In this document: in pieces, positions 57,128 to 64,000 of the stretch
Numbering within the stretch: position 1 is the stretch's first letter
Layout: the number at the start of each line of letters is the position of its first letter
NCBI RefSeq assembly: GCF_900233005.1
Contig: NZ_LT960611.1
Span: 1,984,001 to 2,048,000, forward strand
DNA: 64,000 bases
Source of the DNA: Vibrio tapetis subsp. tapetis
GTDB taxonomy: Bacteria; Pseudomonadota; Gammaproteobacteria; Enterobacterales; Vibrionaceae
Reading direction: 5' to 3'
Program-made: the position numbers and the translations under genes
The notes under the pieces: generated by a model
The model's database searches: none
The model's input: the letters and a program-made list of their open reading frames with translations, nothing else
What the model was told of the DNA's origin: nothing

Positions 57128-57696
57128 GAGCTCACCATCGTACCCGATGTTTTGAGAGCTTTAGACAGCGCATTAATTTTGCCAAGTAACCTTGCGGATC
57201 GTTCTTTTGCCTCCGAAAATAACGGCAAGAAAGCATCGCGATTATTGGGGAAGCGTTTAATAAGAGATTGATATTCTTCCACTTCACCAAGGATGATCGC
57301 CAGCTCCCCCTCATGTTGGCTTTTCTCTTTCAGCAACACTGTAAACTCGAATGAGTGCAATTCAGTTGATTGTGAAACTTTATGTTCTTTGCTTTTGGGA
57401 GCATGAGTAACAGAGGTACTGGCACTCTTTGCAACTCGAGGAGTACAGGTCATTTGAAGAAACAAATCTGTTTTTTGGTATCTTTTATTGCGAGCAGAAC
57501 CATTAGCAACGAGCCAGCCTTTACGTTCAAATGAAAGTATTTGCCTATAAACATACTTTCTTGCTTCATCTAGATCGGTATGTTCTTTTGCTACCAACAT
57601 AAGAGCATCTCGCGCTTCAGTAACTAAAAAGTCATCCATCTCTTTTTCTATCAATAGGTTAAACATGTAGGCGTTGATTTTTTTTGATTGCTTCAT
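57121..57696 (-). CDS. Winged-helix/coiled-coil protein, unknown
   Basis: A 191-residue protein. The N-terminal ~80 residues look like a winged helix (DDFLVTEARDALMLVAKEHTDLDEARKYVYRQILSFERKGWLV), and the last ~80 are a predicted coiled coil (KEKSQHEGELAIILGEVEEYQSLIKRF). It is divergent from xre with two palindromic operators between, and overlaps the helicase gene, so the two act together. Possibly a DNA-binding partner of the helicase; inference from context. Confidence 0.7.
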   Translation of the reverse strand: MKQSKKINAYMFNLLIEKEMDDFLVTEARDALMLVAKEHTDLDEARKYVYRQILSFERKGWLVANGSARNKRYQKTDLFLQMTCTPRVAKSASTSVTHAPKSKEHKVSQSTELHSFEFTVLLKEKSQHEGELAIILGEVEEYQSLIKRFPNNRDAFLPLFSEAKERSARLLGKINALSKALKTSGTMVSSC

Positions 57697-57718
57697 TTGA
57701 ACATTTACACAGCTAAAA

Positions 57719-57735
57719 ACTTAGGATTGCTAAGT
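57719..57735. promoter_or_regulatory. Xre-type operator, distal
   Basis: ACTTAGGATTGCTAAGT is a 17-bp palindrome with 6-bp arms, differing from the main operator only at the inner position of each arm. Centre 34 bp from the proximal site. Confidence 0.7.
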
Positions 57736-57751
57736 ATACAAAAATCAGTAA

Positions 57752-57770
57752 AACTTAGACAATCTAAGTT
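57752..57770. promoter_or_regulatory. Xre-type operator, proximal
   Basis: AACTTAGACAATCTAAGTT has perfect 8-bp arms around a 3-base centre, 27 bp before the xre start. The same arms occur at 44,800-44,826 before tniQ. Confidence 0.85.
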
Positions 57771-57797
57771 ATCAAAAGGTTGAAAAGAAATGTGTAA

Positions 57798-58103
57798 GTG
57801 CAAAAAAACAACCCAATCCCAGAGAGGCTCAAAGCAGCTCGTAAAAAAGCCTGTATCACCCAAAAAGATCTAGGGGTGAAAATTGGTATGGAGCAAAGCT
57901 CTGCAAGTGGCCGAATGAACCACTACGAAAAGGGCCGACATGTGCCAGATATAGGCACGCTTGAACGTATGGCCGATGAGTTAAATGTGCCACTGAATTA
58001 CTTCTTCTGTAAAAGTGATTTAAGCGCAGAACTGGCGTGTGCGATTGATAAGATGAGTGATGAGGAGAAAGCTGCATTACTGAAATCGTTAGCTTCTAAG
58101 TAG
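57798..58103 (+). CDS. xre: Xre-family regulator of the transposon
   Basis: A 101-residue Cro/CI-type HTH protein: IPERLKAARKKACITQKDLGVKIGMEQSSASGRMNHYEKGRHVPDIGTLERMADELNVPLNYFF spans the HTH (about residues 7-65), followed by a short acidic helix. The start is a GTG; the nearer ATG is in another frame. Two palindromes lie upstream and a third copy precedes tniQ. In I-F3 CASTs, Xre-family regulators are known to control element expression, and the guide in particular. It is the only gene on the + strand here and is convergent with tnsC. Confidence 0.88.
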   Translation: MQKNNPIPERLKAARKKACITQKDLGVKIGMEQSSASGRMNHYEKGRHVPDIGTLERMADELNVPLNYFFCKSDLSAELACAIDKMSDEEKAALLKSLASK

Positions 58104-58111
58104 ACGCGGCT

Positions 58112-59185
58112 TTACGCTTTCAACCCACCTATGCTTAGCAGTAAATTCAACGGTATTGCATCGCTGAATCGCGGTGGGAGTATTTTATCTTCCGCTGATA
58201 TAGCAGATGTGTTGTATGTAGAGCTGGCTTCTAATTGATGTACCTTCAGCGAGCTAAGGTTGCAGGTAAATGGATTATCCAAATAAGGAAACTTAAAGGC
58301 AAAAGTTCTCTCTAGCACCCCACTATCGATCGTCTCTCTACCTTCTTTAAAACTTATTAACATTGCATCTTTTAAGAAATGCTTGAGTTTCCGACATTCC
58401 CCATTACACACTGAAAAAAGTGGGTAAAGTACGTCATTTGAAGTTAATCTCGGCGCTTTTTGATAGCCCATTCTTTTTGAAAGTCCCGCTACAAACTGGG
58501 CAAAGTGTTTCTTCTGATCTGGGTCAACGTCATACTGCGCACTTGTTGTTTTCGTCGCTTTTGTTATCTTCAGCAACTTGAAATAATTAAGCCCCCGACG
58601 CCAACTCAAACGAGAATTCCATTGCGGTTCTTCTGCCAATACATTGGCATAAGGCAATCCAACGAGCACAAAAGACACACCAGCCTCTTCACTGATATAC
58701 TTAAACGTATTTGCTATGGCTTGCCTTTCCTCGGCTGTTGAAAACTCAACTAGCTCTTGAACTTCATTGACAATAATAAGTTCGACCGACTTCCTCTTTA
58801 AATGTCTTACCACACTCTCTCCTAACGCGATTTCGTTGCGTCTACGAGTTGAACGCCCGCCGGATTTAGAATTTAGATCAACCAAGAACTTATTCAGCGT
58901 GTTTTGCTCATTTACTCGGCTCGGAATTCGAGTACTTAACACGGTTTGAGTTGACCAACTTGAACTTGAACTTGATTCGAAACGCTTAAGGTAGTTATTA
59001 ATCAGAGCTGTTTTTCCGCTTCCCGTTTCACCTGTTAGCAAAAACGATTCGGGCTCTCCCCCTAGAGACTGATTAAAACGAAGCTGATCAAATATTGAAT
59101 AGATCTCTGTTATTTCAGGGTATTCAATAAAGCTGGTCTCGTATTCCATAAGCTGTTTTCGCTGTTGGGAAGTAACATTGAACAT
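58112..59185 (-). CDS. tnsC: TnsC AAA+ regulator
   Basis: A 357-residue AAA+ ATPase that bridges Cascade-TniQ and the TnsAB transposase. Walker A is LLTGETGSGKTALINN near residue 50. The Walker B region reads ELIIVNEVQEL, with Asn where Asp is common; the following Glu is present. The sensor segment FVLVGLPYANVLAEEPQWNSRLSWRR fits TnsC. Its ATG overlaps the tnsB stop (TGATG), so translation is coupled. Confidence 0.93.
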   Translation of the reverse strand: MFNVTSQQRKQLMEYETSFIEYPEITEIYSIFDQLRFNQSLGGEPESFLLTGETGSGKTALINNYLKRFESSSSSSWSTQTVLSTRIPSRVNEQNTLNKFLVDLNSKSGGRSTRRRNEIALGESVVRHLKRKSVELIIVNEVQELVEFSTAEERQAIANTFKYISEEAGVSFVLVGLPYANVLAEEPQWNSRLSWRRGLNYFKLLKITKATKTTSAQYDVDPDQKKHFAQFVAGLSKRMGYQKAPRLTSNDVLYPLFSVCNGECRKLKHFLKDAMLISFKEGRETIDSGVLERTFAFKFPYLDNPFTCNLSSLKVHQLEASSTYNTSAISAEDKILPPRFSDAIPLNLLLSIGGLKA

Positions 59186-61080
59186 CAGTAACCCTCGATA
59201 TCATCTAGGTCTTCATCATTTGTCGATAGGGCGTGACTTAGTATTTGTTGCTCTGTTGGCTGGTCATTACTCGGCTTACTCGCAACAATCGACGTTGGGC
59301 CATTGCTACCTACATCTCTGAACTTGGCTAACTTGGAAGTATTTCCAGTTTTAGATGGGGCCTGCTTCTTGTTTCGAGACCGACTCAATCGCTCTGTTTC
59401 ACCTTCAATACGGCTTTCAATATACAAGTGAGTCTCAGCTAACGCCTCTTCATTTTTTAGCTCTCGCGTATTCAACCTTCGTACCTTTTGAATTCGTTCG
59501 TGCTCAAATAGCGAAAGTCCTTTCGTATAGCCGCTATTGTCTACCGCTGGAACTTTGATATATCGTTTTTCTGGTTCCAAAAAAACGTAGATTGAACTGA
59601 TATCTGATGGGTCTGTTTTTGTTTTAACAAATAATTTGCCGTCTGATTTAACAGGGGCATATTTTCGATACTCTATAAGCTCGTCAGATTGATAGTGTAG
59701 GTTATGAAGACGAATACCTGAAATCCCTATCGTGCGCTCCTTCAAAAGCCCTAATTCAGTTCGTAAAGCCAAAATTTCATCATCATGATAAGCATTAGGT
59801 CGCCACTTTGACTCGTGCCACTTATGATATGGAATTGCACGTTCTCTAGCATCTGGGGACATATGGTAGTAATCAACTACCCATTTATGCAGCAATTCTA
59901 GAAATACTGACACCCGAACAACCGATTCTTTTTTTGGGTCATAGTCCTTTAGCTGAGTAGGATTAGTGAATGTTTTACCTGGTAAAGAGTTGGTCAATCC
60001 TTTGTTCAATTGATCGAACAACTTTTCTATACCCGTCTTTCTCCACGGTTTTGCCGCTTGGCTATATTGGATATCGGTCACAAATGGCCTTAGGGAATCT
60101 TCTAAACTGTCTGTCCAGAACTCAGCACCGTTATCAACAACTAGGTAATCAATTTTCCCATGACATGGCCAATCATTCTTTATGGATGGGTAGCTATCTT
60201 TTAACCAGCTTTTATCTAACAAGGTATTGAGTAATGCCTTTCGTACAGAGTCAAAACTAGGGTCTCTAAAGTTCACGCTTAACCCAACGACGCATTTGCT
60301 AAACCGATCATAGAGCATGGTTAAGTAAGGCCGTCCTAACGGTACATCCAACTCATCGTCAATCAATATAACGGGAAGTGGTGTATGATCTATTTCGACA
60401 TATTCCATTGGTTTTGTCGCTGCAATTTGCTGCCCTACAGAACGAAACTCTCTATCTGCATATCGCTTTCCATACCGGGCAACGGCCACTTCATAAGGAG
60501 GTAATGAATTGACACGATCATAAAAGGTTCGTTCACTAATAGGATCAATTTCCCCTTCAACGATGGTCTGATTGATTGTTATTACTCGACTTTTGTAATA
60601 TCGAAATGCCTCTGCGATGCTTAAACGCTCTTTAGTCAGGTACTTTTTTTCAATCGCCTCATCAACCAATACCTGAGAATCTGAAGATTTATTTCTGTTA
60701 CCTTTTTATGCATGCTTTGGGATAAGTGATTTGATATCTCTACCTGATTCAAAATAGAGTTTTTTCCAACCAGCCAATACTCGCCAGCTTGGTGGTTTTA
60801 GGCTTAGTGTTTGCTCTACAGTACCTAAAATTGGGATTAGATTCTTTTCTGTCCAGCCACCCTCAAGTCGTTTCTCTACAAAATTAATCACTTTGATACG
60901 ACGGAGAGTTTCCTTTTGTACTTCTGAAGGGAAAGTGTCCAAAGAAGGAGGATTGATGTCATTTTCATCAAATACATCTTCAGGAATTTGAAGCTGATCA
61001 GCCGCTTCTTCTTCAGAAGCAGCCATTTCGTCAAAAAGGCCAAAGAATTCTTCAAATTCATTTGCCATTCCTAGCACCAA
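59185..61080 (-). pseudogene. tnsB: TnsB transposase with in-frame stop
   Basis: DDE transposase that cuts the 3' ends and joins them to target. The frame runs from 61,080 to 59,185 except for one TAA at 60,706-60,708: the N-terminal 124 residues end IPKHA, then after the stop the same frame continues KGNRNKSSDSQVLVDEA. Total would be about 631 residues, near the usual I-F3 size. The catalytic core is whole: Asp in YVEIDHTPLP, Asp in LVVDNGAEFW, Glu in TGIEKLFDQLNKG. A TTG restart at 60,669 would lack the N-terminal DNA-binding part. Nonsense mutation, read-through or sequencing error are all possible. Confidence 0.9.
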
Positions 61081-61706
61081 ACATAGCTATTAAGACCAAA
61101 GTCGTTATTTCTTAAGTCTGTTTTGATCCTACCAGAAGAGAGCCAACACAAGGAATGAATGAGAGTCTCGTGCTCTGGTAAGCCGAAGTACTGCGAAACT
61201 TCAAACAACTGCACTTTTTGTTTGCTTTGAATGAATTGCAAAACACTTTTTTGTACTTGTGTCACCGTGTGAAGACCTGAATACCGATGCAGGAGCTTCA
61301 AGTTATTGAATATTGGATTTATTCTTATCTGCTTTTCAGTCACTAAGATAAGTCGTTTTCCATGTTCTTCTAAAGCCGTACGCTGTTTTTCTGCGAATCG
61401 TGCTCTAAAGTCTGGTTTTAGAATTTGGCTTGAGTGCTTCACTTCAACAAAAGAAGATTGTTCTTTTTGGTCGCAGACCAAGAAATCGGGAGTGTAACGA
61501 CACTTACGGCCATTGAAATGATAGTGATAACCGTATGGTTGGGAAGTGTATTCTTTTACGTCTGGGTTATATTCGAGATGGAAACAGAAATCAAATTCTA
61601 AAACAGAGAGGGTTCGTACGACAGCATCGTTTTTCAAGCTCATGAACTTGCAGATGTTGTGAACGTGGGAAGATTTTTTGGTTTGGTCGAACATAGTGCG
61701 CATCAC
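61071..61706 (-). CDS. tnsA: TnsA endonuclease
   Basis: A protein of up to 211 residues that cuts the 5' strands at the transposon ends so the element moves by cut-and-paste. The restriction-type fold is visible: Glu in VLEFDFCFHLEYNP, Asp in CRYTPDFLV and ExK in SSFVEVKHS. The C-terminal part is the TnsC-binding helical region. The annotated GTG start could be replaced by ATG codons a few residues later. It overlaps the tnsB start by 10 bp and lies 96 bp from the element end. Confidence 0.92.
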   Translation of the reverse strand: MMRTMFDQTKKSSHVHNICKFMSLKNDAVVRTLSVLEFDFCFHLEYNPDVKEYTSQPYGYHYHFNGRKCRYTPDFLVCDQKEQSSFVEVKHSSQILKPDFRARFAEKQRTALEEHGKRLILVTEKQIRINPIFNNLKLLHRYSGLHTVTQVQKSVLQFIQSKQKVQLFEVSQYFGLPEHETLIHSLCWLSSGRIKTDLRNNDFGLNSYVWC

Positions 61707-61707
61707 A

Positions 61708-61729
61708 TTTGTTGTAAACCTACAACAAA
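61708..61729. promoter_or_regulatory. Palindrome at tnsA start
   Basis: TTTGTTGTA and TACAACAAA are perfect inverted arms around AACC, directly before the tnsA start codon. It could be an operator or an RNA hairpin that masks translation start; its sequence differs from the Xre operator. Confidence 0.55.
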
Positions 61730-61740
61730 AAATAGACTAT

Positions 61741-61802
61741 GCTGACTTATAGTGCAAATTTGCTAACTTCTTTGCAATTTATGCTAAGTTATTTTGCAAA
61801 CA
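61741..61802. mobile_element. Transposon end, tnsA side (LE)
   Basis: Reading inward from 61,802 on the - strand: TGTTTGCAAAATAACTTAGC. Three TnsB-type repeats begin TTGCAAAATAACTTAGCA, TTGCAAAGAAGTTAGCA and TTGCACTATAAGTCAGCA, spaced about 20-22 bp. They match the far-end repeats at 29,593 and 29,648. Confidence 0.88.
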
Positions 61803-61808
61803 TCAAAT

Positions 61809-61917
61809 GGGTGGAAGCCCCAGCCACATCCCGGCACACAAGTCACACGCTGCGGCTGCTCCCTTCCAGGCCTGACCGAGTTCACATGCTATTGTTGCGG
61901 GAGGACCAGGGCCTCCA
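61809..61917 (-). ncRNA. ffs: 4.5S (SRP) RNA
   Basis: Bacterial small SRP RNA. On the - strand it runs from GGAGGCCCTGGTCCTCCCGC to the 3' CCACCC. The universally conserved hairpin core GGTCAGGCCTGGAAGGGAGC is intact, as is GTGTGCCGGGATG. The transposon end lies 6 bp past the 3' end, so its original terminator is now about 32 kb away (29,554-29,581). The conserved core is also the protospacer of the array's last guide. Confidence 0.93.
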
Positions 61918-62036
61918 TAGATTCTTTGTCTTTGCGAGCATCTCGCTAAAGAGTGAGGTGATTATCAGCCATCCCCTGCCCCTTTGCAAGCCCAAAACTC
62001 TCGAAATTAAGGGTTTTGAGTTCAACTGCTTAACTA

Positions 62037-64000
62037 TTATTCACTTTTACTCTCTTGCTTAGCAGTATACATGGCATGATCGGCTTGCTTAAGCACATCA
62101 TTAAGGCTTTGGCTCTCTTTACTCGCTTTAGATACACCGATAGCAACGACAATAGAATGCTTATTGCCAGAGTGCAACACACTAAAGCTCTCTAACTTTC
62201 TCACCATAGATTGCACAACAAATTCGTCACCGCTACCCACCAAAACAAACTCATCACCGCCAATTCGATAGCCATTACCGTCCCAGAACTTCATGACAAT
62301 TCTAGCTAACTTTTTCAACACGGCATCGCCCGCTTCATGGCCAAACAAATCATTTATCTCTTTAAAATTATTCACATCTAAGTAAATCACCCGTTGATCC
62401 GCTTTAATGCCTCTTCGATATTTCGCGTATAAAGCTCGACGGTTTTTCAGCCCGGTCAGGTTGTCTGTTTGTGATTGAATGTGAAGAAAATAAGCGACCG
62501 ATACCATGAACGCCAACACAATAACAAACAAGATTTGAGTACGATGAGAGAATTTTTTCTGTAAGCCTAGCGTTGTGCGCCAGTCTGGTTTTTTATCATA
62601 GTCATTGATGATGGCCTTGGTGTCTAGCATGGTAATAGCACGAGAAAACAGTGGCGCCAATTTGCTGCCCAGGTCATTTTTTACAAAGCCAATGGCGATA
62701 TCTGAACGATAAAAGCTCCCTATAGACTTAGCCTGAGTAATCGGCAGCATTTCAGACGAGCTGAGTATCGAGTTCAAGGCTGAGGAGTCCATGGCTGCAT
62801 AATCTATGCTGTTGGCAACTAACGAGTCGATCAGCGCTTCTTCATCATCAAAATAGTGCAATGGTTTCTGTGGCAGTAACCGTGTTAACAGCTCATCAAA
62901 AATGGTGTCTCGCACGACGCCTATTCGTTCCGAGATCAACTCAGATACGTGATGATACACCCCTACTTTGTAACCAAGCCTCTTAACCACCATAGATTCA
63001 GGATAATAGTATGGCTCTGAAAAATAGACATAGTGACTACGTTGGGCCGAGATAGTCATTGGAGCAAGTACATCAATCTTTTGATCGATTAGATCTTGCT
63101 TCATACTTTCCCAAGTTTCATCAGCCTCACTCACTACTTCGCACTCTATGCTCAGTATTTTGCAGGACTGCAACAAAATATCGGCCGTTATTCCGACCAC
63201 ATCGCCATTACTTTTATAGCGAACGTATGGATAAGCGTCATCTAACTTGATGCGAAGCGGTCGATCCACGTTTAAGTCACTTTGAAAGACGGATTTTTGC
63301 AGTGATTTTCGACGGATCTCAAACTGATATTGGCTAATGCTTCGCCTTAGATGTTTTTGAATACCTTCTGAATGAATATAATCAACAAACTGCGCCAATA
63401 TATCCTCATGCTTACCTTTAGGACGAATAATCGAAACTGGCTTTATAGACAAGAAATCATTGAGCAACTGTGCGTCCAGCCCCGCTAACAGCATTGGTTT
63501 GAGCTGATTGATTGCGTCAACAACACCATCCACTTCTCCGCTTTCCAATAAGGCGATGGCCTTGCTATAGCCTTGCTATAGCCTTGATATTCTACGGTTT
63601 CAATTTCAGGGTAATGTTCTTCGATCAGTTGGGAATAAATGGTATCTTTCGGTACGCCAATCGTCTTTAGATCGCCCAAGGCGATTTCGCTGTAACTATA
63701 GAGATAGGTGTATTCGATATTGGTTGGTTTGGAGTAATCGAACCGCCTTTCACGCTCGACGGTATAGGTGACATTAGCAGCAAAGTCACTCTCACCTTTT
63801 TCAACGGAATCGAGAATGGCATCGAAACTGGGGTAATCTCGATAAACAATGCTGACGGGAAACTCTTTCTCGATAGCACGAAAAAGAACTCGGGAAACCA
63901 CATCATCAGCCTCGACGGCTACCACATATGTTGGACGCAACTGATCATTACCTGCTGCTGTTGGGAAGATCCACCCAAACAAAAGCAAGCAAATTAATGC
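62037..64000 (-). pseudogene. SBP-domain GGDEF protein, frameshifted, partial
   Basis: Periplasmic-sensing diguanylate cyclase: signal segment (ALICLLLFGWIFPTAAG; the true start is beyond the window), two bacterial extracellular solute-binding type 3 domains, a membrane helix (ILFVIVLAFMVSVAYFL) and a GGDEF domain with RIGGDEF intact and no RxxD I-site. The frame breaks at 63,560-63,581, where an 11-bp unit (CCTTGCTATAG) is duplicated in tandem. Removing one copy restores EYQGYSKAIALLESGEVDG. Downstream stop is 120 bp from ffs. Could be phase-variable, recently broken, or a base-call artefact. Confidence 0.85.
63560..63581. repeat. 11-bp tandem duplication
   Basis: CCTTGCTATAG twice in tandem, followed by a partial third (CCTTG). 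It shifts the frame of the SBP-GGDEF gene by +11. Confidence 0.9.

Larger units (their letters stand above)
29591..61802. mobile_element. Tn7-like CRISPR-associated transposon (I-F3 CAST)
   Basis: A 32.2-kb element bounded by TGTTTGCAA at 29,591 and its inverted copy at 61,802, each followed inward by similar ~22-bp TnsB-type repeats. It carries tnsA, tnsB (with an in-frame stop), tnsC, tniQ, cas8-cas5 fusion, cas7, cas6 and a minimal CRISPR array, with no cas1 or cas2-3. This set defines type I-F3 CASTs, for which ffs is one of the known attachment sites. The tnsA end is 6 bp from the 3' end of ffs. The 5-bp flanks GGTGA and TCAAA do not match, and a second ffs copy lies inside, so the locus may be composite. 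Confidence 0.92.

Noticed and set aside
57798..58103. Xre as antitoxin of a TA pair with a neighbour
   Set aside because: Neighbours are tnsC and the helicase operon. Operator sharing with tniQ fits a transposon regulator better.
1..64000. tRNA or rRNA genes
   Set aside because: None recognised; the only structural RNA seen is 4.5S RNA and its decayed copy.

Overview
The window looks like a chromosome segment of a marine Vibrio, probably near the Harveyi clade. The grounds are moderate GC, a TMAO reductase pair, GGDEF proteins, a PACE pump with its LysR partner, MCP and SigZ genes, and a Vibrio-type 4.5S RNA. No species is claimed.

Bases 1-29.4 kb are chromosomal with accessory patches. In order they hold: an RND efflux operon with a divergent TetR gene and two matching operators; a torC-torA TMAO respiration pair with a perfect 7-2-7 NarP/NarL-type site upstream; a PAS-GGDEF protein; galE; a homocysteine methyltransferase-family gene; a periplasmic MsrA-MsrB fusion; ACT and WYL proteins; and a scrambled 13.9-17.7 kb patch. 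That patch carries a ParD-like/MetAP gene pair under a palindromic operator, a RAYT transposase with REP-like palindromes, a frameshifted methyltransferase, and duplicated pieces of a carboxymuconolactone decarboxylase gene. Then come a MerR-controlled decarboxylase gene with a textbook 19-bp-spacer promoter, an MCP, an alpha/beta hydrolase, a GST, sigZ, a PACE transporter with LysR, glpQ, a cupin, and an SDR with a divergent HxlR regulator.

Bases 29,591-61,802 form the main find: a 32.2-kb Tn7-like, CRISPR-associated transposon of the type I-F3 (CAST) class next to the 4.5S RNA gene ffs. Both ends start TGTTTGCAA and carry matching TnsB-type repeats. It encodes tnsA, tnsB, tnsC, tniQ, a cas8-cas5 fusion, cas7 and cas6, with no cas1 or cas2-3. 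A tiny CRISPR array has a last, atypical spacer that matches ffs, with mismatches in its first 20 positions only at 12 and 18. An Xre-family gene and the tniQ-cas operon share one palindromic operator. Cargo is a type I restriction-modification operon extended with a nitrilase-fold protein, a PD-(D/E)XK nuclease-like protein and a zinc-ribbon protein, a helicase operon, small stress-type genes, and a secreted Rhs/YD-repeat polymorphic toxin (WHH nuclease tip) with a SUKH-type immunity gene.

Three oddities stand out in the transposon. tnsB has one in-frame TAA, so the copy may be inactive. A second, diverged ffs with its terminator and the 3' tip of a diguanylate cyclase gene lies inside the element beside the array. 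The 5-bp flanks of the two outer ends do not match. Together these suggest a composite built from more than one ffs insertion.

The right edge (62.0-64 kb) is a substrate-binding-domain/GGDEF gene frameshifted by an 11-bp tandem duplication and cut by the window end.
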